DNA of 24,323 nucleotides from NCBI GenBank assembly GCA_934532985.1, contig CAKTAV010000020.1, positions 1 through 24,323 of the forward strand. The letters run 5' to 3'. The translations under genes and the position numbers were made by a program. Each line of letters opens with the position of its first letter. Within the stretch, counting starts at the first letter, position 1. Below, in pieces: positions 22,739-24,323 of the stretch. Source of the stretch: an uncultured Butyricicoccus sp. Its GTDB lineage: Bacteria; Bacillota; Clostridia; Oscillospirales; Butyricicoccaceae. The notes below the pieces were generated by a model that was given only the letters and a program-made list of their open reading frames with translations, was not told where the DNA came from and searched no databases.

Positions 22739-23341
22739 TCACAACTTTTTCTTCTTATTCCCTTCTCGTTTTCCTTTCCGCCTTGTTCCGGTTTTTCGTC
22801 TGTTGCCGGTTGTTTTTTTCCGTTCTTTCTGCTGGACTTGCTCCTGGTTCTCTTCCAGCAGGTCTTCTCTCTTTTCCATATACTTTAGCCGTATTTCTCT
22901 TCTCACTTCATCTCGCGGACGTTTATACCATCGTTCGTAGGCAAGAGGTCCCCTCGTAGTACGCCTAAGCGGAAATTCAATTGCCGCCAAATATATTCCA
23001 TGAATTATGCAAAGTATCCCGAGAGTACCAACGATTTCGTCTACTCTTTCCGGAGAATAGTCTCCCACGAACAAGAAAAAACGCAAACACGCAAGAGCAC
23101 CCAATATCCAGAGCAGTAAAAAGAAATAATATGGGTACAAAAGAGTTTTCGGGATAACACTGCGAAATCGACTATACAGCAGCCATTCCTTCCAGTTCAT
23201 ATGCTTTCGGATTATTTTTTCTTCCCATGGCTTGAATGCATAGCTAATGTAGTCATCAATTATAGGCCTTTCAATAAATAACAAAAACGCACATCCCAAA
23301 AACAGGATAACTTGTATATCCTTTATTTCCACCACCTCCAT
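22739..23341 (-). CDS. tandem-duplicated three-helix membrane protein with Lys/Arg-rich tail, copy 1
   Basis: 200 aa from the ATG at 23341 (MEVVEIKDIQVILFLGCAFL). I chose this start because the same ATGGAG-TGGTGGAAAT context starts copy 2. The frame stays open ten codons further to an ATG at 23371 with no ribosome site, and both starts have poor Shine-Dalgarno sequences (AAGAAGACG). Same architecture as copy 2: helix 1 (about 8-22), conserved block AFKPWEEKIIRKHMNWKEW, two more helices, conserved YKRPRDEVRREIRLKYMEK region and a basic tail ending KKKKL. The stop codon is 16 bp before the copy 2 start, so both are co-transcribed. A promoter lies at 23435-23463. No function can be assigned. Confidence 0.75.
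   Translation of the reverse strand: MEVVEIKDIQVILFLGCAFLLFIERPIIDDYISYAFKPWEEKIIRKHMNWKEWLLYSRFRSVIPKTLLYPYYFFLLLWILGALACLRFFLFVGDYSPERVDEIVGTLGILCIIHGIYLAAIEFPLRRTTRGPLAYERWYKRPRDEVRREIRLKYMEKREDLLEENQEQVQQKERKKTTGNRRKTGTRRKGKREGNKKKKL
23123..23242. repeat. direct repeat within the tandem membrane genes (block 2, copy 1)
   Basis: Partner of 22501-22620; offset between the copies is 622 bp here, 610-611 bp in the tail block and 620 bp in the leader block, so small indels separate the blocks. This is a tandem duplication of a unit of about 0.62 kb. Confidence 0.85.
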
Positions 23342-23434
23342 CGTTTTATCGTCTTCTTTACACGCGACCATGCTTTTTGAGCTTTTTATCTACGCCTGCG
23401 TAATTTTGCAAGGTATTATCTTCCATCATATTAT

Positions 23435-23463
23435 AGTATACGCCCCTTATATCGCCGTTTCAA
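23435..23463 (-). promoter_or_regulatory. promoter of the tandem membrane protein genes
   Basis: On the minus strand TTGAAA (23458-23463), 17-bp spacer, TATACT (23435-23440). The start point would be near 23428-23429, giving a leader of about 90 nt to copy 1. A 23-codon frame begins with ATGATG almost exactly at that start point. Confidence 0.75.
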
Positions 23464-23526
23464 TTGATAAGGTGTATAAATGGTTCTTCCTATTTTTAGT
23501 GATGTCGCCAATTGCTGCAAAAATAA

Positions 23527-23556
23527 AAAGACCCAAACCATTCGGTTTGAGTCTTT
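23527..23556 (-). terminator. terminator of the four-helix-bundle gene
   Basis: 13-bp stem AAAGACTCAAACC / GGTTTGGGTCTTT with one G-U pair and a 4-nt loop, followed on the minus strand by TTTATTTTTGC. It lies 76 bp after the stop codon of the gene at 23632. Confidence 0.88.
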
Positions 23557-23631
23557 GGCTACCTAAAAAGCTAACAAACTGTGCGTTCAACGAGTAATTG
23601 GCAGTCGCAACACCGCCACAATACATTATCT

Positions 23632-23988
23632 TTACCGCTTGCTATCTTTATTTTCCTTTGCAGTATTGATAGAAGAGATCAGCATTCTTCGTATGGTACC
23701 GCAATCGTGCCAGATATCCTTTGCACTGTCCGCTGAAATCAATTCTGACTTGATCGCAATTTCAATCCAGTATTCCGTTTCGTAACATTCTTTCAGTGCA
23801 ATCTGTAGTTTTGCAATAAAATCAGGACGACTATGTGCATATTTTGCCTCTCGGATATTCGCACCAATAGACGTGCCGCTTCGCTCGAGTTGATTTGCTA
23901 ATGAATAATGCCCTTTTATATTGTCAGTCAATTTTAATATCCGTATTGCAAGCTCTGTCGAAATATCAGCAAGCCTATTTTCCGCCAT
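23632..23988 (-). CDS. four-helix-bundle protein (23S rRNA-IVP / Avd-like family)
   Basis: 118 aa starting MAENRLADISTELAIRILKL. The pattern of four amphipathic helices with LANQLERSGTSIGANIREA, then the H/YAxSRPDFIAKLQIALKECYETEYWIEI segment and a final helix RRMLISSINTAKEN is diagnostic of the family (Pfam 23S_rRNA_IVP, TIGR02436). Relatives are encoded in intervening sequences of 23S rRNA and, as Avd, in diversity-generating retroelements, where they bind nucleic acid and the reverse transcriptase. No reverse transcriptase is near. The frame is open another 56 codons upstream, but those codons run through the hairpin array; the ATG at 23988 has the excellent site AGAGGTGA. It has its own promoter and terminator and follows a hairpin array. 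Confidence 0.92.
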   Translation of the reverse strand: MAENRLADISTELAIRILKLTDNIKGHYSLANQLERSGTSIGANIREAKYAHSRPDFIAKLQIALKECYETEYWIEIAIKSELISADSAKDIWHDCGTIRRMLISSINTAKENKDSKR

Positions 23989-24000
23989 TGAAATCACCTC

Positions 24001-24039
24001 TTTGTGGGAATTATACCACAAATTTCTCCATTTTTTCAA
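24001..24039 (-). promoter_or_regulatory. promoter of the four-helix-bundle gene with overlapping inverted repeat
   Basis: On the minus strand TTGAAA (24034-24039), 18-bp spacer, TGG-TATAAT extended -10 (24010-24015), giving a very short leader (about 15 nt) that is almost only the ribosome site. The -10 is inside a 7-bp inverted repeat TTTGTGG (24001-24007) / CCACAAA (24016-24022), an operator-like arrangement. Confidence 0.75.
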
Positions 24040-24199
24040 TGAAATCGCGCGACGCGCGATGAAATCCGTGCAAGCACAGATGAAATCTGCTTTGCAGATG
24101 AAATGAAATCCGTCCTTTTTCCGACGAAGTCGGATTTCATCACGAAGTGATTTCATCCACCGCAGGTGGATTTATTCCGTCCGCGAGGACGGATTTCGT
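24039..24199. repeat. array of short hairpins separated by ATGAAAT / ATTTCAT
   Basis: Hairpins with tiny loops: TCGCGCG-A-CGCGCGA (24045-24059), GTGC-AA-GCAC (24068-24077), ATCTGC-TTT-GCAGAT (24085-24099), TCCGAC-GAA-GTCGGA (24120-24134), ATCAC-GAA-GTGAT (24139-24151), ATCCACC-GCA-GGTGGAT (24155-24171), TCCGTCC-GCGA-GGACGGA (24176-24193). In the left half they are joined by ATGAAAT, in the right half by ATTTCAT, so the array as a whole is also an inverted repeat. Stems differ in sequence but not in design. A lone TCCGTCC at 24109-24115 may pair with the last GGACGGA. Not a CRISPR array: units are too short and stems variable. Confidence 0.85.
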
Positions 24200-24201
24200 T
24201 G

Positions 24202-24246
24202 AAAAGAAAGCACCTTTTGTCTATCGGACAAAAGGTGCTTTCTTTT
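24202..24246 (-). terminator. terminator of tRNA-Ser
   Basis: Perfect 20-bp stem (arms 24202-24221 and 24227-24246, core AAAGCACCTTTTGTC) with a 5-nt loop, immediately after the tRNA-Ser 3' end on the minus strand. The stem end is TTTCTTTTC, which supplies a moderate U-rich run. Confidence 0.88.
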
Positions 24247-24247
24247 C

Positions 24248-24323
24248 TGGCGGAGAAGGAGGGATTTGAACCCTCGCGACACTTTCGCGCCCTACTCCCT
24301 TAGCAGGGGAGCCCCTTCACCAC
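24248..24323 (-). tRNA. tRNA-Ser(GCT), 5' end cut by window edge
   Basis: On the minus strand the sequence has an anticodon arm CCCCTGCTAAGGGG (anticodon GCT, serine AGC/AGU codons), a long variable arm with GTAGGGCGCGAAAGTGTCGC, a T arm GAGGGTTCAAATCCCTC and the 3' end TTCTCCGCCA. The long variable arm confirms a class II tRNA. CCA is encoded (24248-24250). The first ten or so bases of the tRNA are off the window to the right. Confidence 0.95.

Noticed and set aside
23989..24156. N-terminal extension of the four-helix-bundle gene by 56 codons
   Set aside because: The extra codons run through the hairpin array and the promoter; the ATG at 23988 has an excellent ribosome site and matches the family start.
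24039..24199. Short regularly spaced repeats near the right end as a CRISPR array
   Set aside because: Repeat unit is only 7 bp, the intervening parts are palindromes of 10-18 bp, and no cas gene is near.
23632..24199. Diversity-generating retroelement around the Avd-like protein
   Set aside because: No reverse transcriptase and no template/variable repeat pair is present; the family similarity alone does not support it.

Overview
The window looks like a chromosomal segment of a Gram-positive, low-to-mid GC Firmicute of the class Clostridia, probably a gut Oscillospirales/Ruminococcaceae-type organism. This is inferred from strong AGGAGG ribosome sites, sortase-dependent pili, a clostridial-style feo operon with a FeoB-associated Cys-rich peptide, a DUF1294 protein and a REP-like palindrome of a kind I associate with gut Clostridia. 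No 16S or other decisive marker is present. The window is bounded by two minus-strand tRNA genes, both cut by the window edges: tRNA-Arg(ACG) at the left and tRNA-Ser(GCT) at the right.

Left third (1-8.1 kb), core metabolism: glycerol kinase (glpK) and an M16 zinc peptidase on the minus strand with a hairpin terminator between them; a small membrane protein and a HAD phosphatase/phosphomutase on the plus strand, each with a clear promoter; dihydroorotase (pyrC) with an upstream DUF1294 membrane protein on the minus strand; a DacF/PBP5-type D-Ala-D-Ala carboxypeptidase on the plus strand; and a YbaK-type Cys-tRNA(Pro) deacylase on the minus strand.

Middle (8.2-17.8 kb), a six-gene minus-strand pilus island. 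In transcription order it holds a 1429-aa CnaB/SpaA-repeat tip adhesin (LPTAG), a 569-aa backbone pilin (LPTTG), two class C sortases with a 4-nt overlap, a 229-aa minor/basal pilin (LPRTG) and a third, short sortase overlapping it by 8 nt. It has a good promoter at 17737-17765 and a terminator at 8249-8268. Three copies of a 23-24 bp motif (shared core CTGAGAACAGA) and one REP-like palindrome sit in its gaps. A hairpin after the backbone-pilin gene could set pilin:sortase stoichiometry. The three sorting motifs differ, matching the three sortases in number.

Right-centre (18.4-21.8 kb), a ferrous-iron uptake operon: two FeoA proteins, FeoB, a previously unlisted 36-aa membrane peptide and a 47-aa FeoB-associated Cys-rich peptide. 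It is read from a near-perfect promoter followed by two copies of ATTAG-N6-CTAAT, a likely iron-repressor operator.

Right end (21.8-24.2 kb), an AT-rich accessory patch against tRNA-Ser. It contains a tandem duplication of a three-TM protein with a very basic tail, and a four-helix-bundle (23S rRNA-IVP/Avd-like) gene. Upstream of that gene lies an array of short hairpins separated by ATGAAAT / ATTTCAT. The tandem membrane proteins and the hairpin array with its four-helix-bundle gene are the least explained parts of the window.
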